Part shown: one piece after another, positions 47,038 to 57,976 of the stretch
Position numbering within the stretch: the first letter of the stretch is position 1
Layout of the letters: every line of letters begins with the position of its first letter
Source: Neolentinus lepideus HHB14362 ss-1
Taxonomy: Eukaryota > Basidiomycota > Agaricomycetes > Gloeophyllales > Gloeophyllaceae
NCBI GenBank assembly: GCA_001632425.1
Contig: KV425553.1
Coordinates: forward strand, 234,263 to 298,262
Reading direction: 5' to 3'
DNA length: 64,000 nucleotides
Notes under the pieces: generated by a model
What the model saw: only the letters and a program-made list of their open reading frames with translations
Database searches by the model: none
What the model was told of the DNA's origin: nothing
Position numbers and translations under genes: made by a program

Positions 47038-48185
47038 TCAAAGTCGCGCCTTGGCCGCAGCATCATCTATCTCGGCATTCACATACCTCAGCTGGCGTTC
47101 CATATTTTCCACGGCGTTTCTGTAGAGGTCAGTCTGCAGAGGCGGATAAATATGTAGGCAAAAGGAGGAACATATTCAGGGACGAACCTTGATCAGGCCG
47201 AATACACCAGTCTTTGCCAGCGGAGCGACGCGATCGGCGAGCTCCTGTGCCGCCTTCAGTACTGCTGCTGTATTGCCCTGGACAAGATGATCAACGAGCC
47301 CAGCATCACGAGCCTCGGGGGGCGTAAATCGGTAGCCTTCCAGGGCAATCTTTCGCTGCAGCTGCGCACTCGCCACCTTGGCTCGAAAGAGTGAAGCGAA
47401 GGAGTGGGGCCAGGGTGCGCCAAAATGTACCTGTGGAACGGTGATCATGATCAACAGGTTGAGAGAATGTGACGGAAGTAACTGGCTTACTTCATTCATG
47501 GACATCCATGCGTTCTTCTTGCTCCCATCTGTCATGACCCGATAGTCACATGCCAAAGTCAACATCATCCCGCCCGCAAAGCAATGCCCGTTGATGGCAG
47601 CGATGGTAGGAACTGAGTGCCGTCATGATGAGATGCTTTCCCGGGCTGGTGGGAGTAGACTTACTTGGGAATAGAAGGATGCGCTTCAAGAGGGGATCAA
47701 ATACGTCTACAAAGTCATAGTCAGCTTCGCCCAGTGAACAAGATAGTGAACCCATACTGGCGAAGAAGTTAGAGTCGCTGCTGATACTAGCAAAATCAAG
47801 TCCTAGGCGGCCAGCGATCAGTGTCGCACCACCGAAGTCTGAGATGCCTCACCATTGCTGAAGAACTTATCCTGCTTCGTATTACCAACAATGATTAGCG
47901 CACCCTTGCCTCCCTCTTTGTCCTTCGCCGCAATAGCTTTCCGCCTGTCCTCCCTCCAATGTCTTTCCACGATGTCCAACGCAGGCTTCAAACACTTCTC
48001 GATAAGGAGCTGTGTCAACCGGCTGTCATCTCCGTTGTGCAGCTCAATGACCCAAAGAGACGAGGAAGCTGAAAGGTCTTCTATATGAGTACTAATCTCT
48101 GTGGAATACGCGAGTGTGCGTACGAACGGTGCGTCAGTGTCAAGATCGGCTCGCCGCCGGCTGGGAACTGGAGAGGATAAGACAT
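47038..48185 (-). CDS. Enoyl-CoA hydratase/isomerase family, probably peroxisomal Delta3,Delta2-enoyl-CoA isomerase
   Basis: Crotonase-fold enzyme of fatty-acid beta-oxidation. Candidate start MSYPLQFPAGGEPIL. The middle has IVGNTKQDKFFSNG (CoA-site loop), LDFASIS, LLFPIPTIAAINGHCFAGGMMLTLACDYRVM (oxyanion hole), WMSMNEVHFGAPWPHSF and ALEGYRFTPPEARDAGLVDHLV. The last exon joins as LIK-TDLYRNAVENMER and ends KARL-TGA. The C-terminal ARL matches the PTS1 peroxisome signal. MNEVHFG in place of the hydratase catalytic pair favours the isomerase (ECI) branch, by inference. The join between the first exon and IEDLSASSSLWVIEL needs an intron I could not place well (a 30-nt gap), so the extreme N-terminus is uncertain. 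Confidence 0.83.
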
Positions 48186-48388
48186 GATACGGTAGTTTAG
48201 AGCACGCGATGACACTGAGCGTCAGTTCGCTTTTACGTGTCTTGCGGAGGGTGGACTAATAATTTATATATTAACGTAGCATCACAGGATAGTTCGGGCT
48301 CGTGATACAGTTGGGTAGAGGAAGCATGTGAATCTTCGAAACACTGAGACTAATCAGTTAATGGTTAGATCATGACTGCTATCTGTAA
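48186..48388. other. Spacer between isomerase and tRNA
   Basis: Promoter side of the isomerase gene (-) and upstream of the tRNA (+). Nothing else is seen. Confidence 0.4.
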
Positions 48389-48475
48389 GCATTAATGGGG
48401 TAGTGGTAACCTCAGTCGTTGCCATGAAGTGGCTGTTTACTCGACTGGCCGCGAGTTCGATTCTCGCTTAATGCA
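48389..48475 (+). tRNA. tRNA-Gly(GCC) with 16-nt intron
   Basis: The acceptor stem GCATTAA pairs with TTAATGC (7 bp), followed by discriminator A (48475). D arm GGGTAGTGGTAACCT. The anticodon stem AGTCG (48414-48418) pairs with CGACT (48442-48446), loop TT-GCC-A. T arm GCGAGTTCGATTCTCGC. The anticodon GCC is at 48421-48423. The intron 48425-48440 lies after position 37, the standard eukaryotic site, and contains TGGC that can pair with the anticodon GCCA. Without the intron the mature tRNA is 71 nt before CCA, the normal glycine size. The A and B boxes of the Pol III promoter are the D and T arms. Confidence 0.93.
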
Positions 48476-48721
48476 TATGCCATTCTCAGGTGACATTTTG
48501 TGCTCGCCCGGAATGTAGTGCTAATTTTCAACTTCACTTTTCTGTCCTAATCTCATTGCTTCTACGCGAGAACACATGCAACGAGTACTTGAAGATGATG
48601 CAAAACGGAATGACCCTACATTCGGTCATTGTTATCTGCCAGGAGTCTAATCCCGACTCGAGTACAGAGATTTTACAACAGTATAATACTCTACATACAG
48701 AAAGGAATCCCTGGATGACGA
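48476..48721. other. Spacer, 3' of tRNA and of OPT gene
   Basis: No strong poly-T Pol III terminator directly abuts the tRNA; the nearest T-rich run is CATTTTGTG about 20 bp downstream. No other gene is seen. Confidence 0.4.
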
Positions 48722-51700
48722 TCATGATACGGTAGCCTTGCATCTATCAACAGACAATGCACTAGGTACAGAGGTAATCAGAACGGGTATTCCTTTGCAT
48801 GCACGTAAGGACATACCTGTCGGAGGACGGATTGCCCCACTGCACGCAAACAGGCTTTAGGACTTGCAGGACAATATACAAGAGTATTGCGTACCCAAGT
48901 TGGAAAGTTTACACCATTACCGCTTGCACCGAATACGGCGAAGTTCAAGATGAAGAAAATGATCTAAAGATAGCACTCAGAACGGGAGGCATTGCATTAA
49001 AATGACGAGTAACACACCTGACTACCACCATCCTATATGTCGCCCAGAAAGAATTCGTGCTTTTAGGAAATTCAAAGTAGACCTAAGGTGGTCAAGACTT
49101 ACCAATGCGGCACTCATAAGGTAATTGTACCTGCACGGATTGGTCAAAGAGAAGAGTTTCTAGATTACGATGACACTTACTTCTTGAACCAACGCGGTCT
49201 ACGGGTACGAACCCACCTGGAGGACTGTCAATTGGGATCACGAAAAACATATCACCGGAACATACCATTGAGAGGCAATGCCAATGACGTAGCAGGTCCA
49301 CCATTGTCCGTTCACGGAGTAAGGAAGGTAGCCCAAGTAGCTGGATCCAGTGGTCAAGCGACATAGTAGGCTGTTATTCTTGACAACTCACTTTGTCACG
49401 ACGGGAACGAGGATGTACTTGAAGATGCCCGTCCTGGGTGTCGAGTTAGTACAACATCCGAAATGCATTTACCTCACGTACTTCTTGCCAAAGACCTGGT
49501 GCAGCCCGAAGAGGATGAACGGCGCAATGAAGCCGATCAAGATTGCCATGGGAATCCAGAAGTATGTAGAATGGGGTGAGTACATCTCTTTGGCCAGGGC
49601 ACCCCAAGTAATGGCTTGCGTGTTGAAAGACTGGGCGTGCCACCCAGACCAGAGACGCGTGCCGATGGGATCAACTAGGTCAGCCCTGTGTGCGCTGATG
49701 ATGCTCTTCATGAGGACGTAGTTCATGATGGAGCCAACGATCGTGCCCGATATTTGAGCGGTGAAAGTGGCCCTAGGAGGGATCTGGGCCAAACCGTTCG
49801 TCAACACCCTGACCGCTGTTATGCACGCCGGTTTAAAAGCTCGCCTTGCAGTACTATGCGACATCTAATGAGCTCATTTGTCGATGCAAGGATAGATAAA
49901 CATACCTGGCCAAGCTTAAGATCCTGTAAGAGATAAAGCGCTTGGTAGCTGGTAGCCGGCAGCCGGAAGACATATCTCAGTATACAAAGCTGGTGATCGT
50001 TATCGACTTACCCTGTGCTGTAACCGTAAAGCTTAGCGTACATGTTCGCGACGGGTTTGCCAGGATGAACGTAGGCAGCGATGAGCTGGATCAAGCCTTG
50101 GGTCGGCTGCGAAAAACCGCTGAAAAAAGGATCAGAAATCGCCAGCCTATAATCTTTAAGCAGAACTCACGTAACAGCGGTAACAAAACCCAAGAATGTC
50201 GTGATGACGAACGCTAATTCGAGTGTTAGATGCCCGTAGACAAGCCATTCCACAGCAGAATACGCACAAATGATGACAAACAGAAGCATGGACCAGCCCG
50301 GCAAATAGTTTGTATGTGTGTACAAGGTGCCGCAACCTACAGCAAAGGAGCCTAGGAGGATGCCAATGTACCACAACTGCGGAACTTCAGGGTAGACCTT
50401 CATCTCTGCAGCATTATGGTTAGAGGCTTTCCGAACGTTGAAGGCTGTCTAGCGTACTCTCGAAGTCTGTGGAAAAGGTGCGTCAGATACCTAATGCCTC
50501 GAATGCTATCATTATACGCACGAGGATCGTCAACATCCCTGACATTCCTAAGGAATTTGAACCCGGAGAATGCGGACTACGAACGGGTATTAGGACGATA
50601 TTGTGTGTGAATTTGTGATCCAGGTGCGAACCTTGAGCTCCTTCCAATGCCACACCAACACATGAGAGAAACTGGATCCGACTGCCAAATTATAGCACAG
50701 AAGAGAAAGACCGTATGTAGTGGTCAGCCTAGTTGGCGGAATATCAGAATCGGTCGTCACATCGATGAGAATTGAATTTGCGTACCATGGCTGGCCCACT
50801 TGCGCGTACTTCTGCGGATCGAACTCTTGCTGATCATTAAGAATCGTGGTTTGGTCGTATGTGGTGCCGTTAGCATAAAAGAGGGACTGTGACATGAAGG
50901 GGAGGCCCAGTGACTGCACGAAATCATGGTTAGCGTGAAATCAACGGCAGGAAGTCATCGTTTCGTACCCGGCCCTTCCAGACGTCCGCATACTTGGAGG
51001 GAATTCAGTAGCAGTAGCCAGGACAAGATACTCTTTCACTCACGTATGCAGAAGTAAGGAGAATGTATCCTCCAAACATCCCGATATATGCAGATATCTC
51101 TGAAAGCGAGTGGTGAGATCAAATACTAGAGTACAAGTCAATAATGTCCTACGGGTTTGCAGCGGCCAGTAGAGCGGCTGTCCCTGAGTGATGAGTGTCC
51201 TATCACCGCTAGATCAACTTCAATTGCAAGCACGGGCCTGAACTTTGCACACCAATCAAACCCGAATGACAATAAACCGATACCCTCGTTGGAGGAGCCA
51301 GCGCCGAACAGGTTCCTGAAGGATAATGATAAGTAGCCATTCCTGAGCATATTCGGAGAGAGCATGCTCGGCTACATGCCTCACGAAGTCGTGCTTGCCA
51401 CGGTCTGCAAGACACACAATGCTGAAGGCTGTCAAGAGAGCTGACAAACCGCGTTAGGCTACTTGAAATACTGGAGTATAGCGGTGCAATATGCTTACGG
51501 AACATCCAGGTGCTAATTAGTGCCGTCCCTCGTCAGTTTCAGAATTTATTGAACGGAATAGTGTGACTCACGGTACTATCTCCCAGCAGAAGATGGCAGT
51601 GAAGACTATCCAGAAGAAGCGCATCTTCTTCTTGCTGAGGTAGTTACCGGTGTGCATGCTTTGCACTGTATCGGGGTAATTCAGTAATTAAGCTGTGTGT

Positions 51701-52754
51701 ACACCATTAGTGGGCGGCCTACGCAAGTTAACGGTGGGAACGGTGGCAGGGTATAAGGCGTAAGTCGGGACTTCATGAATCCAGGTGAGTGAGATAATCT
51801 GATGCTGAACAAACGTCATGTCGACTCACAGACTAGCAGCACCCTCAGAATTCCTGCGAAACCATAACCCTAGCAAAGTCGATACGCCATGAGCTACACG
51901 AGACCCGTATTGCGCCATACTCGCATTACGTACGAGCAACTGACTGGACAGCGTCTGGAAGATCGCCACAGCGGGGTTCAGCTTCACGCCATAGTACAAA
52001 TCCAGCGTAGAGATGATGCTGATAGCATCCGCAGTGGTCGACGCCGTGGATGAGAATATGACGATGCAGGCGTGTTCCTTGATGTTGAATGGTCCAGGAT
52101 TAAGGTAGCGAAATAGGCCCTTCGTAGGAATAAGCTCTGCATAAAAGTAGCAGTTGGAGTGAAAAGTTAGGAAGTACAAGGAGCGGAGATGTAGGGAAGC
52201 TTACGGGCCATCGCGTTCCCAAGGACATAGGATATGATGAGCTGGAAGAGGGCAGATACGGTGGCGTTCTGTGGCTTCCACCAGTAGATCTCCGATAGGA
52301 CGGATCCTTGCAGAACATATTGGTATGCGGTAGCTGGTTGGCGCAAAGAGATACTTACCAAAAACGGCAAGGCCAAGACCCAACTGTATCGATCTTAGCT
52401 GCGTCGCGTGAGGAGGTTAGGATTAGATTGTCCACTTACAAACCAGAATCGGAACGTCATGGCGGGCTGCGTAGGGTCGTCCTCCACATGTAGAATCTGT
52501 GGAGGAACGAGATCAATTCAAGTCCATGCAAGCCTGGTCATTCTCACCTGAGTGGCGATATCAGCTGCATCCTGGACGACATCGTCTGTCTCCTCGGGCG
52601 GGACTTCGATGACCTCTGTCTTCTCGAGGTCGCTGTAAGCATCCTTGACGTCCCTCACGACGTCGACGTCATTGGAAGACTTCTTCTCGTCGTAAGAATC
52701 GCTCTCATGGGTCTGTGCCCGGTGGGTGAGCGTAGAGACATCTGCAAGAGACAT
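48722..52754 (-). CDS. Oligopeptide transporter (OPT family)
   Basis: Proton-coupled importer of small peptides (tetra/pentapeptides, glutathione-like) at the plasma membrane. Start MSLADVSTLTHRAQTHESDS with a long acidic cytosolic N-terminus. Family markers then follow through a very intron-rich gene: NPGPFNIKEHACIVIFSSTAS (the NPG-FNxKEH OPT signature), ALDLYYGVKLNPAVAIF-like block, KMRFFWIVFTAIFCWEIVP, SLGLPFMSQSLFYANGTTYD, WYANSILI, TTYGLSLLCYNLAVGSSFSHVLVWHW, YPEVPQLWYIGILLGSFAVG, PTQGLIQLIAAYVHPGKPVANMYAKLYGYST, IPPRATFTAQISGTIVGS, and the C-terminal RPRWFKKYNYLMSAALDGGSQ, FAVFGASGNGVNFPTWWGNPSSDRCKATVS. Many hydrophobic helices. Tiny exons include one of 15 nt (49018-49032) and one of 28 nt (49103-49130). 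No break is seen. Confidence 0.92.
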
Positions 52755-53509
52755 GCCGAAGAGCGACGGGTCGGAAGAGACGAAGCGTGCTATGGGATCA
52801 AGTGCAGTTTTAATATCCTCTTCATGTGGAGGAGTATCCGCAAATCATATCTAGGCACCGTGAGCATTTATGTTCCATGGAATCCAGATCACAAGAAGAT
52901 AAGGGCCGAATACAGTGTCGGAGCGCGATCGCTCTGAATGGCATTTTCGATAGCACTTCGATGTGCTTCTGTCTTCGCCGGTCTATCAGCCGAGGTAGCG
53001 CCTGAACACACTTTGCCAGCGCCCTCCGGACGGCGCTGAGAGTGTGCGTCCGACGCCTACATGTATACCGACGTCGGAAGTTGGGAAGCATAGCACACAG
53101 ACATAAATGGCTTGGCTGAAGCTGATAAGGGCCACCCACACCTGACTCCCCGATATATTTGGGCCATCTGCGAGTCTGTGCCCTGGTCAATTCCGGCTAT
53201 GCGATAGGCAGGGAGCCGACCGATAAGGCGCTTGTCCAGCCAAGTCGACGAATGATATTCCAGTTTGTCCAGAGGTAATACACTCGCGGCTGCATCCGTG
53301 ACAAAAATAATATAATCTGTGTTTCGAATGAAGGACAGGGGGATGTTGTCCAGATAGTCCCCAAAGCTCTGATAGGGTACATGGAGAGAAGAGTTATATT
53401 GCGACAATATCATTGCAGAGTACGGCGGGCGCCACTAGCCACGGTGGCGGTGCGCGTGGAGGAACAACCAGCAAACAAGCGTCAACATAATTTCGTTAAA
53501 GTGACCGCC
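52755..53509. other. Divergent intergenic region, OPT / NDUFB10
   Basis: About 0.75 kb. A 118-codon open frame on the minus strand (53057-53413) has no recognised motif, so I do not call it a gene. Promoters of both flanking genes must lie here. Confidence 0.45.
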
Positions 53510-53872
53510 ATGGCCATCGACGAGGCTCAACGCGCCGAGATCCAAGGTAATGGTTATCCTTCCTTCAGCGTACTGGCAGAGAACACTGTTACTGATTCCG
53601 ATGATGCGCAGCCCGTCTCAAGGCCCGGGATGAGCACCTGCGTGAGTCCTGGGTCCACGCCATGGAAGCCCGCATCGTCCGCGACGAGCTCAAGAAATGC
53701 CAGAGGGGCGAGGGAGTGAACCATCTCGAGAACTGCAAGTGGCTTGCGGATAAGTACGCAGACATGCTTAAGGAGAACAGGGTGTGTCACCTTGTATCGT
53801 ATGCCCCGTTGACTCCGAAACTTACTTTCGATTGCTACACAGGTCAAGGGTTATAAGATTATCGACGTTTGA
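53510..53872 (+). CDS. Mitochondrial complex I subunit NDUFB10/PDSW (12.3-kDa type)
   Basis: Accessory membrane-arm subunit of NADH:ubiquinone oxidoreductase, on the intermembrane-space side. Three exons. MAIDEAQRAEIQ joins to ARLKARDEHLRESWVHAMEA, RIVRDELKKCQRGEGVNHLENCKWLADKYADMLKENR, then VKGYKIIDV-TGA. The pattern R-ESWV-AM-AR-VR-EL-KC-EGVNH-ENC-L-Y-LKEN-VKGY is that of PDSW, with the two Cys (KKCQ and ENCKW) that form a disulfide-linked helical hairpin. I chose the ATG at 53510 because of its strong context (GACCGCCATGG). An in-frame ATG at 53381 would add an unlikely leader. Size is about 78 residues, at the short end for the family. Confidence 0.88.
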
Positions 53873-54156
53873 TGCAGTGATAACACTCTATCCCTCTCGC
53901 GTGCCTGACATAGAGCCCTTACGCCACGCAATGACTACTATCTAATCCGTGGAATCTCCCTCTTCAACGAAGACATACCAGCGACGGAGTGACTGACTGA
54001 TTGTTGGTAGGCATGGATTCAAGGCAGCCCAGGAGAGCAATTGCCTATCATCCATACTTGCCCAGAGGTTTTCTCGAGCAAATCCTTTCAGAATAAATAC
54101 TAGATACTACGTTGCAACAGACTACTTTTGAATGCTGTCAGTAGGGATCACACCTA
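53873..54156. other. Convergent 3' region, NDUFB10 / TRAP-alpha
   Basis: AT-rich ends of two convergent genes. Nothing else is seen. Confidence 0.4.
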
Positions 54157-55262
54157 TCACTTCCTCCCCTTCCTCCGCCTGCTGTCGGCCCCGCTTGTCT
54201 CTCCACCACTCAACTCGTCCCCGCTGCTCGCAGCACCTCCCTTCCTGGACTTCGACTTCTTCAAATGATGTTCGGGGATCCACTCTTCCTGGTAGCCTCC
54301 TGCACCAGTCGCAGTGACCGTCCCGACAGGCGTACTGATCTTTGCGTCTCGTGGCTTGCGGGTCTTCTTAGGGGCAGGTGCATATGTCTGGTAGGCGAAG
54401 TAACCTAGCGCGCCGAGCATGCCGGCGACTATGGCGTAGGTAGAGAGCCTGATGGAGGATTAAGCATCCACCGTGACGTACAATCCCTCAGCGGACGAGC
54501 CTACATTTTCAAGTCAAACCATGACATTTCAGGCTCGACAACGGTAATAATCGAGTCGTAGGCTGTAACACGGTAGACTTTGTCCTGCACAAACGGTTAT
54601 GCCCGTGAGGTAGAAGAAAGACGGCATCCACACTTACATCTGTGACGTGTTCCAACCAAATATTTAGCTTCAGGTCGCCTGGCTTGAATCTGTGTGGGAG
54701 TACAGTATAAGAATATCGGGTCACATGACAGGGGCAAGAGACTCTTACTCGCTGTAGAATGTGTAAGGTAACTGAATCTTCGTTCCCTCTACTAATCTTA
54801 CACCGTAAGTAAGAGCGCTAGTCTTTATTCGATTGTGAGTCAAACGTTCATATGTCGAATATGGAGGCCAGAAGACTAGAACGTACATTCTTGATCAGAG
54901 CATTCGTCTCAGGGTGATGCACCGAGCCCGCAATGTTCAGAAGCGTAACATTCTTGTCCGAGGTGTTCTCGATGAACACTTCCAGCCGATTTCTCTCTCC
55001 ATTAACCACATCTGTCCGTTACAAAACTCCAAGTCAGAAGCCGAGCATCCCAAGGCGAAGAATTGGTTGAACGTACGACCGAATATGTTATCCTCCGGGA
55101 AAGCCGCCGTGGCTAGCACAGCCGGTTCATCGTTATCACCCAGCGGCGCTACAAGCACACTCGTAAGCTCCAGCACTCCTGTGCACCTAGATCTCACGGA
55201 CAAGCATAAACCGAAGCTGCAAATTGCAGCAGACCCAGGAAGAAGATGCTGCGCAAATGCAT
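54157..55262 (-). CDS. IRC22: Translocon-associated protein alpha / Irc22-like
   Basis: ER membrane glycoprotein family (TRAP-alpha/SSR1; fungal Irc22) linked to the Sec61 translocon. The N-terminus reads MHLRSIFFLGLLQFAASVYA, a good signal peptide. The lumenal domain gives FPEDNIFG-HVVNGERNRLEVFIENTSDKN (joined across an intron), VTLLNIAGSVHHPETNALIKN, TYGVRLVEGTKIQLPYTFY, FKPGDLKLNIWLEHV, DKVYRVTAYDSIITVVEPEMSWFDLK, then a transmembrane helix (STYAIVAGMLGALGYFAYQTY) and a basic cytosolic tail ending SRRRKGRK. The signal-peptide frame hits TGA just after VYACP, while the next block (ELTSVLVAPLGDNDEPAVL) is in another frame. A 56-nt intron starting at GTCTGCTGC could join them but would remove half the signal peptide, so the first junction is unresolved. 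Confidence 0.82.
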
Positions 55263-56048
55263 TTTGACCAAATAACGAACGTCCAGTAGACCGAAAGCAA
55301 AAACCTAGATATGAGACGAAACCGAGGATATGACGACAAGTGTGGATTAGTGTGACCTGCCACGTCGGGCATACCGACCTCAGGGCACGGGCGGGAAGAA
55401 TGCACGTGATCGTGACGCGTCCCATTCACGCCACCCGGCTGCATCGGGCCGCGGGAGGCACGAGATATTCATAGATAGTTGCCACAAAGCCAGGCTGTGG
55501 TACTATACAGTCGCGCTGGGTGCCTTCCCCGAGAGTCACTTGGGGATACCTCATTGTGTCAGATTTCAGAACGTTCTCACATACTGTTCTCGTAATGACC
55601 GGCACGGCGACGTGAGCTCGGTCCACGTGCCTCCTGCATTCAACTGACCCAGGGTGGCGGGAAGGTGCACTAAGATGACTCTGGCTCCTCGGAATCGACG
55701 GTACATAGATAGACAAGGTTCAGTGATCGTAGCGCGATCAAGATCGGATAATAACTTCAAGAAGGCATCATCCCTTCGAACGGGCACGTTGTGCGCCAAC
55801 TGGCCCAGCTGCGGAACCCCTCTCGCCTGTGAATAAGTGTTGATGGTCCGAAAGAACATACCTCAACATCGTGAATGATCGACATGTCGTGCTTTACATC
55901 ATCTGCCTCGAGGCGCCAGGGTTGAATCGATAGCCAACGCATATGTGGTGCGGGCCACCTAACACCGCTACTTTGACACAGCGACAAAATCGGAAAGTTT
56001 TTGAAAATTATGCCCCTTAGCACGCCGTCTCGCTGGTTCTTGGGGCGG
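55263..56048 (-). other. Unrecognised coding-like sequence
   Basis: On the minus strand a clean splice (GAG|GTATGTTC..CACAG|GCGAGAGGG, about 55824-55860) joins EADDVKHDMSIIHDVE to ARGVPQLGQLAHNVPVRRDD, AFLKLLSDLDRATITEP and onward. Further downstream VITRTVCENVLKSD is open in another frame. The joined peptide has normal amino-acid composition but no motif I can name, no good start codon and no closing exon. It could be a decayed gene or part of a lineage-specific one. The right-hand part near 55263 is also the promoter of the TRAP-alpha gene. Confidence 0.35.
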
Positions 56049-56663
56049 TCAGCCAACGTTTGGGACTAGTGTTGCGGCAAAGCCCGAGGGCCTCAGCGCG
56101 ACTTTACGCCGCGCTGGGTCTCTGCAGCGTGACACTGCAGTACGCTGCAGTCGTGCTGGCTGCCAGTAGTGGATGCAAAGGCACAGTTCACGTCGCAAGA
56201 CCGTTGCCACAGTTGCTGACGTGGCGGTCATTACCAAAATACCCATGTCAAAGTTCAACCAATGAGATGGTCCCCCTCGCAGAAGAGCCAGAGCGACTGC
56301 AGAGTACCGTAGCGTCAAGCTGCACTTGGGCAGTGTACCACTCTGGATACCGAGAGCTAGCGGAACTGCAAAGTTACCCTGGCTCTTTCTAGAACACTCA
56401 AAAGACTCCAGAAGCCGCGAGAAATAAAGGTCGAAATTGCGATTGTGTAATGCAGAACATACCTGATACACGACTCTGTCAATTTTGGGTGTTTCGACGA
56501 TCACTCTTGTGGAAACGTTCCTCTCAACGAATGGAACATTTTGACCCAAGGCATAAAGAATCTGGGGAATTTGACCCCTCACGTCCGTTGTACAGAAGTG
56601 GCGGTGACCAGTGGCAGTGAGTAGCCGACCCACACCAACAAAGTGTAGTTTATTGACAAGCAA
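56049..56663 (-). other. 204-codon open frame of unknown status
   Basis: Open from MLVNKLHFVGVGRLLTATGH to GFAATLVPNVG-TGA with an internal GT..AG pair after RVVYQV that could be an intron. No known domain is recognised. The antisense strand is also open for 110 codons (56060-56392), which weakens the case for either. It may belong with the coding-like sequence directly downstream on the same strand. Confidence 0.3.
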
Positions 56664-56710
56664 TCAGTTCTCACAATAGATGCCGGCGAAATTTCTTCGA
56701 TTGCGAACTG

Positions 56711-57976
56711 TCAAGCACCCGGGCCACGCTTCTTCAGAAGCTCCTTTGCTATCTCTTCGGTGTCACCCACCGGATCTGGCAGCCAAAACGCCTACAGGTT
56801 GGGTAAGAATCAAGACACTTCTGAGCTTTACGGACCCTTACCAGTTCGGAGCCGGCAGAACACATCATTGCCAAGCGCGGGTTGAACCTGACGCATCGCG
56901 ATGGCCCTGGATGCCCCTCCAAGGTTGCAAGGGGTTGTAGCCGCACAGGCGGGCTTTTGAGATCAACAGGGCCAGACTTGACAGGGAGGTTTTGTACGTT
57001 CCAGACACATATCTTCCCGTCCAGACTGCCACCGACTACGAACTTGCTGTCTGGTGTCCATGAAACCTCTTCACCGCTACAGCCTCGAACGGGAGTGATG
57101 CCAGACGGAGTGCTGAGATTTCTTCGTTCCAGGCCTATGTGACCTTCAAGCTTTGCGAGTAGGTGCCCTTCGTAGGCGTCCAATATATAATGAGCATCAC
57201 CCGAGCAGCCTACTAGAAGATACTTCGCGTTCATGGAGAAGGAAATGGATGTCATGAATATGGGCCGAGGAGGATAGCTGATCTGAGCAAGGGTCGGATC
57301 GTCGAGAACGATAGTCAAGAATGGTGTCTTGTCAAAGTTCGCTGGGTCATAGAGAAGTATCCGCTGGTAGTCGTTCACGGCCACAGCAAAGACAAGACCT
57401 TCGCAATCGTATGCCACCACAGGCGAGGATGGCAAGTTTAGTAGACCTCGACACGTAGGAGTCCTGAGATCCCATAGGCGTACTGTTTTGTCCAGTGAGC
57501 CGGATATGAACCCATCGTCCACCGATGACATCTCTAGGCTGACTACTCGCTGCGTATGCCCCTTGAAATACTGCAGATATCTGTTGTCATGTAAGGAGTG
57601 ATAGCGGATAGTATCGTCCTCTTTAGTAGATGCGTATATGATAGCAGTATTCTTATGGGTGAAGCGCGGTAGATCGACGCCATACTTCTTCGACTGCAAT
57701 GTTTTCAGGTGCCTGAATGTAGAATATGCGATCAACGACGAGTGAAAGGCCATGTGCGAAGGGGACTCGCTTGCCAGTTTTGCAGCTGTATAGACGGAAC
57801 GACTCATCCTCGGATGCGGTGATCAACTGGTCTCCTCTGTCATCGAAACATATGCCCGTAATATGTCTAGGACCCAAGTTTGCGTTCCGTGAAGGGAAGT
57901 TGCCATGGTTTGGGGGCGGAAGTTGCTCTACTGCTCCTTTGAAGATCTTCGCAGGCTTTAACTTACTCTGTATCAT
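56711..57976 (-). CDS. SWD2: WD40 protein Swd2 (WDR82), COMPASS / CPF subunit
   Basis: Seven-blade WD40 propeller shared by the Set1/COMPASS histone H3K4 methyltransferase and, in yeast, the cleavage-polyadenylation factor. Start MIQSKLKPAKIFKGA, then GPRHITGICFDDRGDQLITASEDESFRLYSCKTGK. After one intron (about 57691-57780) the chain runs YGVDLPRFTHKNTAIIYAS, DTIRYHSLHDNRYLQYFKGHT, VVSLEMSSVDDGFISGSLDKTVRLWDLRTP, the YDPANFDKTPF block typical of Swd2/WDR82, FSMNAKYLLVG, GEEVSWTPDSKFVVGGSLDGKICVWNV and FNPRLAMMCSAGSELAFWLPDP near the C-terminus. It stops at 56711. The long internal open frame covers most of the protein, and only the first and last exons need splicing. Intact. Confidence 0.93.

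Noticed and set aside
53057..53413. 118-codon minus-strand open frame between OPT and NDUFB10
   Set aside because: No motif, no splice partners, and it occupies the space needed for two promoters. It may be real but cannot be supported.
56100..56160. Three CTGCAG sites close together, considered as a repeat array
   Set aside because: Spacing is irregular and the sequence between them is not repeated.
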